Assembly: GCF_000143415.4 (NCBI RefSeq)
Contig: NW_003314327.1
Span: 388,851-452,850 of the forward strand
Length of the DNA stretch: 64,000 nt
From: Selaginella moellendorffii
Lineage: Eukaryota > Streptophyta > Lycopodiopsida > Selaginellales > Selaginellaceae
Direction: 5' to 3'
Part shown: positions 45,491 through 56,671 of the stretch, in pieces
How positions within the stretch are numbered: the first letter of the stretch is position 1
Layout: every line of letters begins with the position of its first letter
Position numbers and translations under genes: made by a program
Notes under the pieces: model-generated
Databases searched by the model: none
What the model saw: the letters and a program-made list of their open reading frames with translations, nothing else
Told to the model about the DNA's origin: nothing

Positions 45491-46713
45491 TGTAAGCTAC
45501 AAATTTTTCCTTTCCAATTTGCCAGTTTACCTCGTCTATCCGACCAACACTGCCTTGGCTTTAGCTAAGTTCCCTTGCCAAGGTTCTCACCTATGGTACT
45601 AACTCCTACTTGGTCCTACTTGGTATCAACTACTCACTGCACAAGCAATAGAGCATTAGCCATCCATCCACAGATTCCTAAATCTCTCCCAATCCTCCTC
45701 CCCGTGTTAGACTGGACTTAAAGTTTGGTTACACTCCTTGCAGGCAGAAGCAGCCAAGCACACCAAGCCTCTAGGTTCTTAATATCCCTTGGTACCACAA
45801 GACTTGATCATGGGACCCTCTAAATCCCAAATTTTGGGGCCAACCCATTTTTGGGGCCCCCGGGGGGAAACCCTGGGCCCTAATGCCCTAGTAGGGGTAC
45901 TTTTACCCCCCCCCCCCCCCCCCCCCCCCTCTTCCATCCCGAAGGGAAGGCCCAAACCCCTAGGAAGGGCGAGGACCAATGAGCCACAAGGTACTCAAAT
46001 GGGGCCCCCCCCCCCATGAGCTAGGAGCCCCGCAATCGGTTTCCCTTTTGGGAGGGGGAGATGCTCTTGAGCACTTCCTGGGGGGGCCCCTCCAGCACCA
46101 CCTCAGTCCATGCTCACTCCCACCCAAGGCCCCTGGGCCCTAGTTTCAACCTCAAGTTAGTTTGGAAGCCCCCCTGGAAAGTTCTTTCAAGACTAATTCT
46201 TAGACCCCACTATCCCTACTATACTTTGGGAACCTCCGGAAGCCCTCCCCCCCCCCCCCCCCCCGAGAGATGCACGCTTTGGGCTTTCACCCCTTGACCT
46301 GTATTAGTACTCGGACTCGGTCTCGGACTCGGACTCGATCTCGGACTCAGTCTCGGACTCGATCTCAGACTCGATCTTGGACCCGACCTCGGACCCGGTC
46401 TCGGACCCGACCTCGAACTCGGTCTCAGACTTGATCTCGGACTCGACCTCGGACCCGATCTCAGACTTGACTTCGGACTCGAACTTGGACTCGAACTCGG
46501 ACTCGGTCTCGGACTCTGTCTCAAACTCGGTTTCGAACTCGGTCTCAAACTCGGAGTCAGCCTCGGACTCGATCCCAAACTCTGTCTCGAACTTGGTCTC
46601 AAAGTCGGTCTGGACTCAATCTGGACTCGTCCCATCCGATGAACTCTTTATCATTTTGGTCATGCTTTCAAGGATCCTTTAGCCTACGACACCTCGGGCA
46701 GTTGGTTCCTTAG
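45491..46713 (-). repeat. 3' LTR of the chromovirus
   Basis: Aligns with the outer portions of 51,939-53,511. It contains long C-runs (45,906-45,930 and 46,247-46,265) and a 12-base tandem repeat tract. Confidence 0.85.
46313..46640. repeat. 12-bp tandem repeat tract in the chromovirus LTR
   Basis: More than 25 degenerate units of (TCGGACTCGATC)-type, with GGACTC every 12 bases or 6 bases. The other LTR holds a similar tract at 53,168-53,440. It translates as Ser/Asp-rich or Glu/Ser-rich in shadow frames; this is not a gene. Confidence 0.9.
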
Positions 46714-47198
46714 AACTCCACCAGCCATAGAAGAAGTTTGATACCCACATCGAATGTCCCTTTTTAAATCTTACGACTTGTTGACCATATCTCCGAGGGC
46801 ATCCCCCCACTTAGTTAAGTTAGCCTCCTTGGCCAAAAGCCCATGACAACGGAATATAAGTGTCCCTATACCCCTCACCTCACCATACCCTAGTATGGGG
46901 TCGGGACTTGAACCCAGCCTTGCTTTACTAGGGGGTTGGGACTCGAACCCAACCTCTGTAAAATACGTCTATGGATTCAACATCCCCACGGGGAGTCGAG
47001 TGTAGTGCCTTACGCTTGGTCGACTTAGCTAACCCATGCTAATTAGCTTACCTTCGGCGCACCTTCGGGTCCCAACATATACCATTGCTCAACTTCACAA
47101 ATTGATACTTTTTAATTGAACTTTGCATAAGTACACAGAGTTCTACCATGCAGAAATTCCTCCACTAGATCTCGCGTGTTTGCTAGGTTCTCCGGTTC

Positions 47199-47450
47199 CT
47201 ATATTGCTTCACAGTGTGGAAATCCTTTCCACTTTACATGAAACTTTCTCACCTCGTGTCCTTGTCGCTTGCTCTTGCATGCATTGAGGATGCCCTTGAC
47301 TTCGTATTCCTCTTCCCCTTGGATAACCTCAGGTAAAAGTTTCACTTGGTCCTTGCAAAGCGGATCCTCAAAGTACGGCTTGAGTAGGTTCACATGGAAT
47401 ACTAGGTGCATCTTCCCCATCTCTCGAGGAAGTCGGAGGCGGTAAGCCAC
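47199..47450 (-). pseudogene. Chromovirus integrase C-terminus and chromodomain
   Basis: MHLVFHVNLLKPY is the classic integrase tail, followed by EEYEVKGILNACKSKR and FHVKWKGFP, the chromodomain core. Chromodomains direct integration by binding histone marks. The WEP end is disrupted by a stop. The upstream part at 47,612-47,824 (MSPWEVINGRAIEDL) belongs to the same integrase. Confidence 0.8.
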
Positions 47451-48222
47451 TTTACTGATTCATGCCTCAATCTTGTAAGGCCCCGCGAACCTGCTTAAGG
47501 AACTCAAGATCAGTTCATTTCTAGGAATACATGCATCATTACCTTTGGGTCAACTTCTGGCTGATCCCACTTGGTAGCCTTAGGTTCTTGGTGTTTAGCC
47601 ACACCTTCTCCCTAGGTTGGAACTCTACGTCCCGACGCTTCTAGTTTGCGATACTTGGTTTGCCTTTGTTGAGCCCATTCCAAGGAATCCCTCACTAGAT
47701 TCCAAATGTTGAGCCTTTCTGCTGTGAATGCCTCCACTACGGGTAACTCTCCATGATACTTAGCCACGTTGAGTTCCACAAGATCTTCAATAGCTCGCCC
47801 ATTAATGACTTCCCATGGACTCACCCCGATACTCGAGTGTGGTCAGTTGTTATAACACATTTCTGCAAGTCCCAAATGACTTACCCAATTAGTCTGGTCT
47901 CCCGAGACATAGCATCGCAAATAATCCTCCAGCTGCCTATTCACCCTTTCCGTTTGTCCGTCTGTCAAGAAGTGTTAGTGCCATTGAAATTTACTTAATA
48001 CCCAATACCTGTTTGTGGGTGATAGGCTATGCTGAATTTCAACTTAGTGCGATACTATTTCAAGAGAGTTCTTCAGAACCTATTGGTGAAGATTTTATCT
48101 TGATCTGAGATGATCTCTTTTGGCCTTCCCCGCACTCGAACCACTTGTTCGAAGAACAGCTTCGCCACACCTTCCACATTCACTTCCATTGTGGTGGGTA
48201 TGAAATATGCCATCTTTAAAAA

Positions 48223-49299
48223 TCAGTCCACCACCACGAATATTGCATCGAACCCCTCACTTGGGGGGAGTCCCATGATGAAGTCCATTGTAAGACTCCA
48301 CGAGCGGTCTGGAATTGGGATGCTTTGTAACAAGCCCCTATTAGCCTTAGTCACGGCTTTGACCTGTTGACATGTTAGACATGTCTTTACATAGTCTTTG
48401 ACGTCCTTAGCTATATCAGGCCAGTGATACTTCCTTTTGAGTAAGCCCATCATCTTGGGCACTGCACCGTGTCCCGTAAGAGGTCTGTCATAACACTCTT
48501 TTAAGGCTATCTTCCTTAGTTCCTCTTCTGAAACATACACCCTCGTTTGTTTATAATAAATGAGTCCATTGTGTTCCACATAGCCTATTTTCTCTTCCGT
48601 TAGCAGCTCACCTCTCTGGTGAGCTTCCCGTGCCTCCTGGTTCCTTAGCAACACTTCTTGTGCTAGACCATGGTTCTCATATGCTATCCGCACATCATCC
48701 CAAAAGGTTGCTATCGCGCTGGATATCGCCAACTTTATGCTCGCTTTTCGACTTAGAGCATCTGCCACAATGTTGCTCTTCCTAGGCTTGTACAAAATCT
48801 TGCAATCAAGCTCGGCCAAAGCATTGGCCCACCGACTTTGTTTCCCTCTTAGGTTGGGTTGCAACAAAAAGTGTTTCGTTGCCACATTGTTCATGTAAAC
48901 TTTGAAGTGCCTTCCAAGGTAGTGTCGCCACTCCTTGAGTGCCTTGACCACTGCAAATAATTCCTTTTCGTGGGCAGGCCATTTTTGCTGAGTCTTGTCC
49001 AACTTCTTCGAAAAAAATGCCACTGGGTGGTTATCTTGCTTCAAAATTGTGCCTAATGCAAAATCCAAAGCATCCGTTTCTACCTCAAAGTCCTTACCAA
49101 AGTCGGGTAACACCAACACAGAGGTCTTCCTCAACTTCCCTTTGAAGTGGAAAAATACCACCTCACATTCTGCTGTCCATACCATCTTTCTTTTACCCGT
49201 TTGGTCCGTTAATAGCAGGGCTACTTTCGAATAGTGTTTAATAAACTTTCGGTAGTAGTTGCATAGCCCCAAGAACGCCCTTAACTCATGTACATTCAA
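48223..49299 (-). pseudogene. Chromovirus RNase H and integrase zinc domain
   Basis: Open 358-codon frame: LRAFLGLCNYYRKFIKHYS (RT thumb region), VETDALDFALGTIL (RNase H; usual Ser changed to Leu), PVAFFSKKLDKTQQKWPAHE, ADALSRK, then integrase zinc finger GHGAVPKMMGLLKRKYHW, CLTCQQVK and DFIMGLPPSEG. It stops before the integrase catalytic Asp pair is complete. Confidence 0.85.
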
Positions 49300-49302
49300 T
49301 GG

Positions 49303-50013
49303 TCACTCCCATTCCTGGATTGCTTGGACCTTCTTAGAGTCCACCTTGAGCCCATATTTGCCCACCACATGCCTGAGAAACTTTACCTTTTGTTGAGCAA
49401 AGTCACATTTGCTCTCTTTAGCATACAGCTTGTGTTTCTTTAGTTTCTCAAACACCTTCGTCAAGTGTTTGACATGCTCCTTTAGCGTTTCGCTATAGAT
49501 TAGGATATCATCAATATAGACGACCACAAAGTGATCCAAATAAGGTACAAAGATGTGGTTCATCAGCACCAAAAACGTTGTCGGCACATTGCACAGCCCA
49601 AAGAGCATCACCAGAAACTCGAAGCTCCCATACCTTGTTCGACAGGTTGTCTTCTCGACATCTTCCTCTGCTACCCTGATTTGGTAGTATTCTGACCTTA
49701 GGTCAATCCTCGAGAAGTATTTTGCTTTTCCCAACCTATCGAACAAGTCATCAATCCTTGGCAAAGGGTACTTGTTTTTCTTTGTATACTTATTGAGCAA
49801 CCGGTAGTCTATGCATATACGCATAAATCCATCTTTCTTTTTCACAAATAACACCAGTGCCCTATATGGTGACTTGCTCAACCTAACATACCTTTTGTCC
49901 ACCAACTCTTCTAGTTGGTGCTTGAGCTCCTCGAGTTCCTTTTTGTTCAAACGATAGGGGGGACGAACCATCGCCTTAGCACCCTTGACCAGCTCAATCT
50001 TGTGTTCTATCAA
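49303..50013 (-). pseudogene. Chromovirus reverse transcriptase region
   Basis: Open 236-codon frame with [63 protein letters not shown] (usual DLRSGYHQI), [14 protein letters not shown] and the catalytic YIDD. Substitutions at normally fixed sites suggest it no longer works. Confidence 0.88.
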
Positions 50014-51048
50014 TCACGTGGGAGGTAGCCCCGCTAGTAGCTCCTCCAGCATGGTATCTTGGAATTGGTCCAACACCCGCTGGATCACTAAAGGTATTTC
50101 TTCCATTCTTGTCTTTTTATCACTCTTCACTAAGAATAAGCATAAAAATGCTACTTTGGTTCCTTTAGTGAGTTGTCCTCTTGTGGACACCAGGTTTAAG
50201 CAAGAGTCTTTGACCTTACATTGCCTTACTTTTAGATCCTGAGCCTCCACCTTGGATCGTTCTCCCCAGGCATTCGCTAGTACCATAAGGTTCCTCCCTT
50301 GTCTATGCAAGGCTACTATGAACCGATTGAACCAATCCATCCCGAAGATTATGTCAAATCCCGCCATGTCCAACACGGTGAAATCCATGTCTACTTTCTA
50401 TGTCCCTACTTCGACTCTCGCTTGTCGAAGTATCTCATCGGTGCTTTGGCTACCTTGAACAAACTCTATCGTCCTTGGTTCACTCAGCCGCTGCACCGTT
50501 AGTCCGGCTTGCCAAACTATGTCTGTAGCCACAAAATTATCCGAAGCACCCATGTCAATAAGGATCTTAACAAAGCTACCTTTGAGCTTCCCTCGAAGGG
50601 CTAGTAGATGTCGCAAACGACTTTTTACCAAAGTTGCTCGTGTAATGAGTAACTTTGAGCTAGGGACTGGATCACATACCTCAGTTTGGATTTCACCCGA
50701 CTTAATGGCCATATTGGCTCTAGCCTTCTTCGGGTAGGGACATTCCCTTGAAAAGTGTCTCGCTTCACCACAGTTGTAGCATATGTTGTTTCCCACACTG
50801 CTAACCAGCTTGACCTTCTTATCCGTGGGTTTGTCTCTTTTTGCTTGACTCCCCCACATACTTGCTCGTTGGCCACCAAATCTGCCATTCCAAAACCCCG
50901 AGGACTCATTCTTAGAGAAATTCTTCTTGAATTTCCCTTTGCTACATGTTCCCCTTGGTTTGGCCCTTTTGCTAAACATGGACCCTAACCCCGTCGTGTT
51001 CCCTTTTCGTAGGTTATCATTGAAATGCACCTTGATGGCCGCATCCAA
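50014..51048 (-). pseudogene. Chromovirus zinc knuckle and protease region
   Basis: CYNCGEARHFSRECPY is a CCHC knuckle. The protease motif reads LIDMGASDNF, with Met where Thr or Ser is needed after the catalytic Asp. FDIIFGMDWF follows in the next frame after a stop. Confidence 0.8.
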
Positions 51049-51096
51049 CGCTTCCTTGTGGTTAGTCAGGTTTCAACGCATCACTTCACCACGAGC

Positions 51097-51708
51097 CTAG
51101 GTTTGCAAGCCTGATATGAAGGCATGGAACGCATCCATATCCCCCATGTTTGTGACAAGTATCCTCTTTACCATAAACCCATTCACATACTCCTGAATGG
51201 TTCCAGTTTGCTTTAGCCTACTCAACTTGTCCCTTAGATGCAGAGTAGCATTTGGAGGAACGTAAGTCGCGCGAATCCTCGCCTTCATCATTTCCCAAGT
51301 GGCCACTGGTCCTTTGTTGCCCTCTGTCGTTCTCCACCAAGACTTGGCATTATCTGCCAAGTATGGTTTTGCACATGGGACCTTCTCTGAGCTCGGTAAC
51401 TACAACGCTTGGAAGTAGTCCTTCATATCGTAAAACTAATCCTCCACCACCTTATAGTCATTCACTCCCTTGAAGACCGGTGGGGGCTTTGGTTTGTACT
51501 TGGGAACTGTCTGAGGGACTGATTCCACTTCAGTCTGTTCGACCTTGTTTGGTTCTGCCTCAGCCCCTACCGAAGGGTCCACAACTTCTGCGCTGCCAAC
51601 ATTCACAGTCTTTTGCTTTTTCTTCCGCTTCTCGTCACGCTTTAACTTGCGTATGAGAGTCTCCAGCAAGGCATTAGTCTGTGCCAATTGTCCTTCTAGA
51701 ACATCCAA
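51097..51708 (-). pseudogene. Chromovirus gag region
   Basis: A coiled N-terminal part (51,436-51,708: VLEGQLAQTNALLETLIRKL) and the gag core (51,097-51,360: AKSWWRTTEGNK, TWEMMKARIRATYVPPN, RLKQTGTIQEYVNGF) lie in separate frames with a stop between. Confidence 0.8.
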
Positions 51709-52655
51709 TCGAGCCTTGGATGACCGAACCTCACCACTAGACTCTTATTTGAAAGTTTCCTCACTGGAGTCCTCCTCATGCAAGGATTCCTCATCCATAG
51801 CCTCTTGTTCGACCGGAGGCTCCAGCTCTAGAGGAGGTTCCGTCTCTGCCTTGGTTCGTTTTCGCCCTGCTTTTGCCATCTCCTAGTAATCCGCCTCTAT
51901 CCTTCGCTAGAACTGAGAAAAAAGCTCTAATACTAAATTGTAAGCCACAAATTTTTCCTTTCCAATTTGCCAGCTTACCTCGTCTATCCGACCAACACTA
52001 TCTTGGCTTTAGCTAAGTTCCCTTGCCAAGGTTCTCGCCTATGGTACCAGCTCCTACTTGGTCCTACTTAGTATTAGCTACTCACTGCACGAGCAATGGA
52101 GTGTTAGCCATCCATTCACGGATTCCCAAATCTCTCCCAATCCCCCTCCCCATGTTAGACTGGACTTAAGGTTTGGCTACACTCCCTGCAGGCACAAGCA
52201 GCCAAGCACACCAAGCCTCCAAGTTCCTAACACCCCTTGGTACCACAAGACTTTATCATGGGACCCTCTAAATCCCAAATCTTGGGTGCAACACTTGCTT
52301 CGGGACGCCGAGGTGAAACACCGTGGCCTAACGACCTGGTATGGGTACCTCTACCCCCCCTCTTCCATCCCGAAGGGAAGGCCCAAGCCCCTAGGCAGGG
52401 TGAGGACCAATGAGCTGCAAGGTACTCAAGTGGGACACCACTCCACATGAGCCGGGAGCACCGCAGTCGGTTTCCCTTTTGGGAGTGGGAGCTGCTCTTG
52501 AGCACTTCCTTGGGTGGCCCCTCCGGCACCACCCGAGTCCATGTTCACTCCCACCCAAGGCCCCTTGGCCCCAGTCTCAACCTCAAGTCAGTTTGGAAGC
52601 ACTACTAGAGAGTTCCTTCAAGACTGGTTCCTAGACCTCACTATCCCTACTATAC

Positions 52656-52755
52656 NNNNNNNNNNNNNNNNNNNNNNNNNNNNNNNNNNNNNNNNNNNNN
52701 NNNNNNNNNNNNNNNNNNNNNNNNNNNNNNNNNNNNNNNNNNNNNNNNNNNNNNN
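52656..52755. other. Assembly gap (100 N)
   Basis: Exactly 100 unknown bases, the conventional size of a gap of unknown length. The following 400 bases are rich in G and C runs and look like low-quality consensus. Confidence 0.98.
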
Positions 52756-53167
52756 AACCCGGGGGCCTAACGCCCGGGTAGGGGTACTTTTACCCCCCTT
52801 TTTCCTTCCGGAGGGGAGGGCCCAAGCCCTTGGGCGGGGGGGGGCCCAATGAGCTCCAGGGTTTTAAAGGGGGCCCCCCCTCCCCAGGAGCGGGGGGCCC
52901 CCCAGTGGGTTTCCCTTTGGGGAGGGGGAGCTGTTTTGGAGCCTTTCCTGGGGGGGCCCTTCGGGCCCCCCCGGGGTCCATTTTCTTTCCCCCCAAAGGC
53001 CCTTGGGCCCCATTTTAAACCTAAAGTCAGTTGGGAACCCTTTTTAGAGAGTTCCTTAAAGAGGGGTTCTTAGCCCCCCTTTTCCCTATTATATTTTGGG
53101 AACCCCCTACAGCCCCCCCCCCCCCCCGGGAAACGCACACTTTGGGCACACCCTTAACCCATATTAG

Positions 53168-53440
53168 TACTCGGACTTGATCTCGGACTCGATCTCGGAC
53201 TCGATCTCGGACCCGACTTCGGACTGGGTCTCGGACTCGATCTCAGACCCGATCTTGGACTCGACTTTGGACTCGACCTCGGACTCAGTCTTGGACCTGA
53301 TTTGGATCTCGGACTCTGTCTCGAACTCGGTCTCGAACTCGGTCTCCGATTCAGCCTCAGACTCGATCCCGAACTCTATCTCGAACTCGGTCTCAGAGTC
53401 CGTCTTGGACTCGATCTTCGACTCGGTCCCATCCGATGAA
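53168..53440. repeat. 12-bp tandem repeat tract, second LTR copy
   Basis: Same GGACTC-based array as at 46,313-46,640 but shorter, so unit number differs between the two LTRs. Confidence 0.9.
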
Positions 53441-53511
53441 CTCTTTGTCATTTTGGTCATGCTTTCGGGGATCCTTTAGCGTACGACACCTTGGAGAGTT
53501 GGTTCCTCACA

Positions 53512-54340
53512 CTATTGAGTAGAATGTTGCTGCCACTGTGGATGAGCTATTCGTTGGTGAAGAAACAATTGGAGGATCTTCCCGCTCACCTCCTCTAGAT
53601 TCTCTCATGACACCACCACCTCGTCAAGAGATTGGAGCTGTTACCCGTTCAAGACGAGTGAGCAAGCCAACAGTCAAACCTCTAGAATCTCTTGCTCAAC
53701 CTCCATGCAAGAAGGGGTTCTACTGGGCCATGAGCTCCATTGCTGAACCTCATGGCTACCAGTCCTAATGCCTCACAGTGGCAAGCGGCCATGCAAGACA
53801 AGTATGACTCACTGATCAAGAATGGAATCTGGACATTGGTTCCCCTCCTTCCTGGTAGGAAGGTAGTCACAGCCAAGTGGCTGTTCAAGAAGAAATATCG
53901 AGCTGATAGCAGCATTGAGCACTACAAGGCACGCTTTGTAGCTCGTGGTTTCTCTCAGATCCAAGGAGTTGATTACTCTGAAACTTATAGCCCTGTTATA
54001 AAACTGACAACAATTCATGTTTTGATGAGCCTTGAAGCTAAGCTTGACCTAAAGCTCCATCAACTTGATGTGAAAATTGCTTTCCTGAACGGTGATCGTG
54101 AGGAGGAGGTGTACGTTGCCTAGCCTCCTGGGTTTATATGTCCTGGACAAGAGCATCTTGTTTGCCGCTTGCACAAGGCTCTCTACGGGTTGAATCATGG
54201 TACACTAAAATTAACAGCTTTCTAACCTTGTTGGGCTTTACTTGCAGCACAATTGATAATAATCTCTACATATATCAAGATGGCCAAGGATTTCTATTCT
54301 TAGCCTTATATATGGTATTAGCCTCCAACCAAATGTGACT
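53512..54340 (+). pseudogene. Copia D post-integrase linker and reverse transcriptase
   Basis: Linker at 53,538-53,768 (DELFVGEETIGGSSRSPP, then TRSRRVSKP), then reverse transcriptase at about 53,755-54,200: QWQAAMQDKYDSLIKNGIW, KWLFKKKYRADSSIEHYKAR, FVARGFSQIQGVDYSETYSP, LHQLDVKIAFLNGD and LHKALYGLNH. A TAG near 54,121 interrupts it. The YVDD region near 54,310 is not intact. Confidence 0.85.
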
Positions 54341-54475
54341 CATCCACCACATCAAGGCCTCAATCTGGGAAACTTGCACTACTATCTAGGAATTCAAGTC
54401 TGCCGGGATAGGCAACGTGGAGTACTTGAGCTGTCCCAGGAGAAATACATCCATGACATTCTCTAGAGGTACTCT

Positions 54476-55282
54476 ATGCTTAATGCTAACCCGGTGGCTA
54501 CTCCTATGGAAGCAGGCTCAAAGTTGTCCAAGGCTTTTAGTTTGACATCAACCTTAGATGACAATCCCGAGGAGGAGACCACAACACTGTACCGTTCAGT
54601 GGTCGGGGGCCTCATCTACTTGATGGTCTCAACTAGGCCTAACCTCGCATTCAGTGTGGGAGCAGTCTCAAAGTTCTTGGACAATCCATCACCCTCACAT
54701 TGGGCTGCTGTGAAGTGGATCATGAGGTATATGAGTGGCACAAGGAAATTCACACTGAAATATGCAAGAGGAGATGGAGACAACAGCCTGGTGGGATTCA
54801 CAAATGCAGACTGGGCAGGAGATCTAGATGACAGAAGATCCACCTCAGGGTATGTCTTCATGTATAACCATAACATGGTTAGCTGGTGTTCCAGGAGGCA
54901 GCAGATCACTGCGATGTCCTCATGCGAATCTGAATACATTGCAGCTGCAGCAGCAGCGAAAGAGGCCATCTGGCTTAAGACGTTGCTGCAGGACCTCGGG
55001 ATTCAAATTCCAGCAGTCAAACTCTACTGTGACAATATGTCTGCAATAGCATTGACTCGGGATGCGAGATTTCACTCACACACCAAGCACATTGAGTTGA
55101 GGTTTCATTTCATTTGGGATCAAGTCAACAATGGAACAATCAACCTGGAATTCTGTCTGACCAGCTCAATGGTCACTGATATCCTGACGAAGTCCTTGCC
55201 TCGAGTGAAGCATGAACTCTTCCTCAAATCACTCCGTTTGACTGACGGTGAGAGCCTTGAGGAGGAGTATGGAGACAAATGA
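54476..55282 (+). pseudogene. Copia D RNase H region
   Basis: Open 268-codon frame: VATPMEAGSKLSK, LYRSVVGGLIYLMVSTRPNL, FTNADWAGDLDDRRSTSGYV (usual Asp of TDADWAG changed to Asn), SSCESEYIAAAAAAKEAIWL, LYCDNMSAIALTRD, HTKHIELRFHFI and VTDILTKSLP. It ends at the polypurine tract beside the 3' LTR. Confidence 0.9.
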
Positions 55283-55427
55283 TGACAAGTCTCCACGTCA
55301 GCAAAGAAAACAAGTCATTCATCCAAGACACTAATCGCCAAGCATCACACCCATACTGTTATGTACATAACCATACCAAAGCAATGAAGTCGACAGAGCA
55401 TTCCACACACAAAATCACACATCTACA
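55268..55427 (+). repeat. 3' LTR of Copia D (160 bp)
   Basis: Same length as 43,424-43,583. Its first bases are TATGG instead of TGTGG. Followed by GAAGC (55,428-55,432). Confidence 0.9.
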
Positions 55428-55432
55428 GAAGC

Positions 55433-56600
55433 AGTGAGCGTGGTGAAAGGAATGCTGCTCCTGAGTGTCATGGTGGAAGACAGTGCCCCTCAGCCTGGAA
55501 GTGGCAGAAGGTGAAGATTGGAAAGATGGCATTTCAAGCACTGGGAGCACTAGAGGTGGAGGTAGAGAAGGATGAAGTTGGATATGCTGGAGCTGAGATG
55601 TGGGAAGAACATGCACAAGAAATAAGAAGAGCTTGTTCTTGGCAAGTTAGTATCTCCTTCCAATTTTTCCAAAACGCTGAAGGCAGCAGCACAGGAGAAG
55701 CTACAAGCCGAGTGCTGTGATTCTGGGAGCGCTCAAGGCATGTTGTAGCGCCAGCAATCCAGTTTAGAACGGTCACCAACCTTTACGTGGTGAGTGGTCT
55801 GGTTCATAAGGCAGCATGGCGGGTTTGCATGATCCAAGTGACGTGGAACTTGCCGATTCAAGGCTATACCAACAATGGGGAAATTCTGAGAACTTTGGGC
55901 ATCTTATCAATGGTTCTTCTATGATCCCGGTCGTTTGTGCTCAAGGGGTGTAGCAAGTTGGCGGTGGAACAAGATGGAAGGCTGATCGATGGAAAGCTTG
56001 TTAAGGTTGTTTCTTGCTGGTGGAGAGGATTTCGATCAGATTTATCATTGAATATAGTATAGACTTTGATCGAGTCATGTCCATTGCTCCACATGTCTCT
56101 TCGACTCTCTTGCTACTCCACAGGCCCTTCCACTCTCTTGCTAGTAGTACATGCGGAACCTGTAGAAAACCTCCTGCTGTTACAAATGTCACAGGACGGT
56201 GTTGGCTTCCATAAACTACACTGTTTACCAGAATTATGACGACACGGAGGCATGTCAGAAGTGTCAGGAGCGTCATCGCTTCAAGGCCCTGGTGGTTGTA
56301 GGAGGATTCAGCTGGAGAAAGAAGAAGATTGGCATTAGAACTCGAATTCTTATCTACAGATAGGGATAGTTGATGTAGGGAACCTGGAAGATCGTGACAA
56401 CAGTTGTCGATTCCCGCTACTCCTATTTTGTCTTGGGTTGAGATGATGGATGTTACAAGCAACTAGCCTTAGTGGCGCTCGAAGAGAAAAAGGCTGTCGT
56501 GCCAAAAACAGTTAATAAGAAACAACATAAAGACAACACTCACTGTTACGAAGAAAGACCCGCGGAATTGCAGTCTACTCTAAGTTCTGTTCTATAGCTC
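55433..56600. other. Unassigned flank right of the retrotransposon stack
   Basis: Continuation of the pre-insertion sequence from 33,041. A 153-codon minus-strand frame (56,001-56,462) and a 69-codon plus-strand frame (55,511-55,720) are open but match nothing I know. I see no exon signals that make them convincing genes. Confidence 0.35.
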
Positions 56601-56671
56601 GTTCAAATTCTACACAGGAAGTAAGAAGATTAGAAAAGGAAGAACATACATTACAAAACCACAACACTTAC

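Larger units (their letters stand above)
45491..53511 (-). mobile_element. Chromovirus-type Ty3/Gypsy retrotransposon inserted in Copia D
   Basis: LTRs at 45,491-46,713 and 51,939-53,511 (the second contains an assembly gap and a duplicated stretch). The true LTR is about 1.2 kb and reads TGTGAGGAACC...GCTTACA on the minus strand. Minus-strand order: gag, zinc knuckle, protease, reverse transcriptase, RNase H, integrase, chromodomain. The C-terminal chromodomain places it among chromoviruses. All genes carry stops. The expected 5-base target duplication is not seen: AGTGA on the left, CTATT on the right. Confidence 0.88.
51939..53511 (-). repeat. 5' LTR of the chromovirus, with gap and assembly duplication
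   Basis: Matches 45,491-46,713 at both ends. After the gap, 52,756-53,100 repeats the content of about 52,300-52,655, which occurs only once in the other LTR. The extra length is therefore probably artefactual. Confidence 0.8.
43424..55427 (+). mobile_element. Copia D: plus-strand Ty1/Copia retrotransposon split by a Gypsy element
   Basis: LTRs of exactly 160 bases (43,424-43,583 and 55,268-55,427) differ at about 11 sites by eye, mostly transitions. They are flanked by GAAGC at 43,419-43,423 and 55,428-55,432. A primer site TGGTATCGGG follows the left LTR and a purine tract (AGGAGGAGTATGG) precedes the right one. Order: gag with zinc knuckle, protease, GAG-pre-integrase, start of integrase, [Gypsy insertion], post-integrase linker, reverse transcriptase, RNase H. 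Most of the integrase core is missing at the Gypsy junction. Confidence 0.9.

Noticed and set aside
46219-46682. Long Ser/Arg/Pro-rich and Ser/Asp-rich open frames
   Set aside because: Products of the 12-base repeat tract; both strands stay open because the repeat length is divisible by three.
46880-47010. Two GGGACT(C/T)GAACCC repeats resembling tRNA T-arms
   Set aside because: They lie inside the chromovirus 3' region as short repeats without cloverleaf potential.
55433-56470. Minus-strand 153-codon frame at 56,001-56,462 as a gene
   Set aside because: No motif, start context or neighbouring exon; composition is not convincing.
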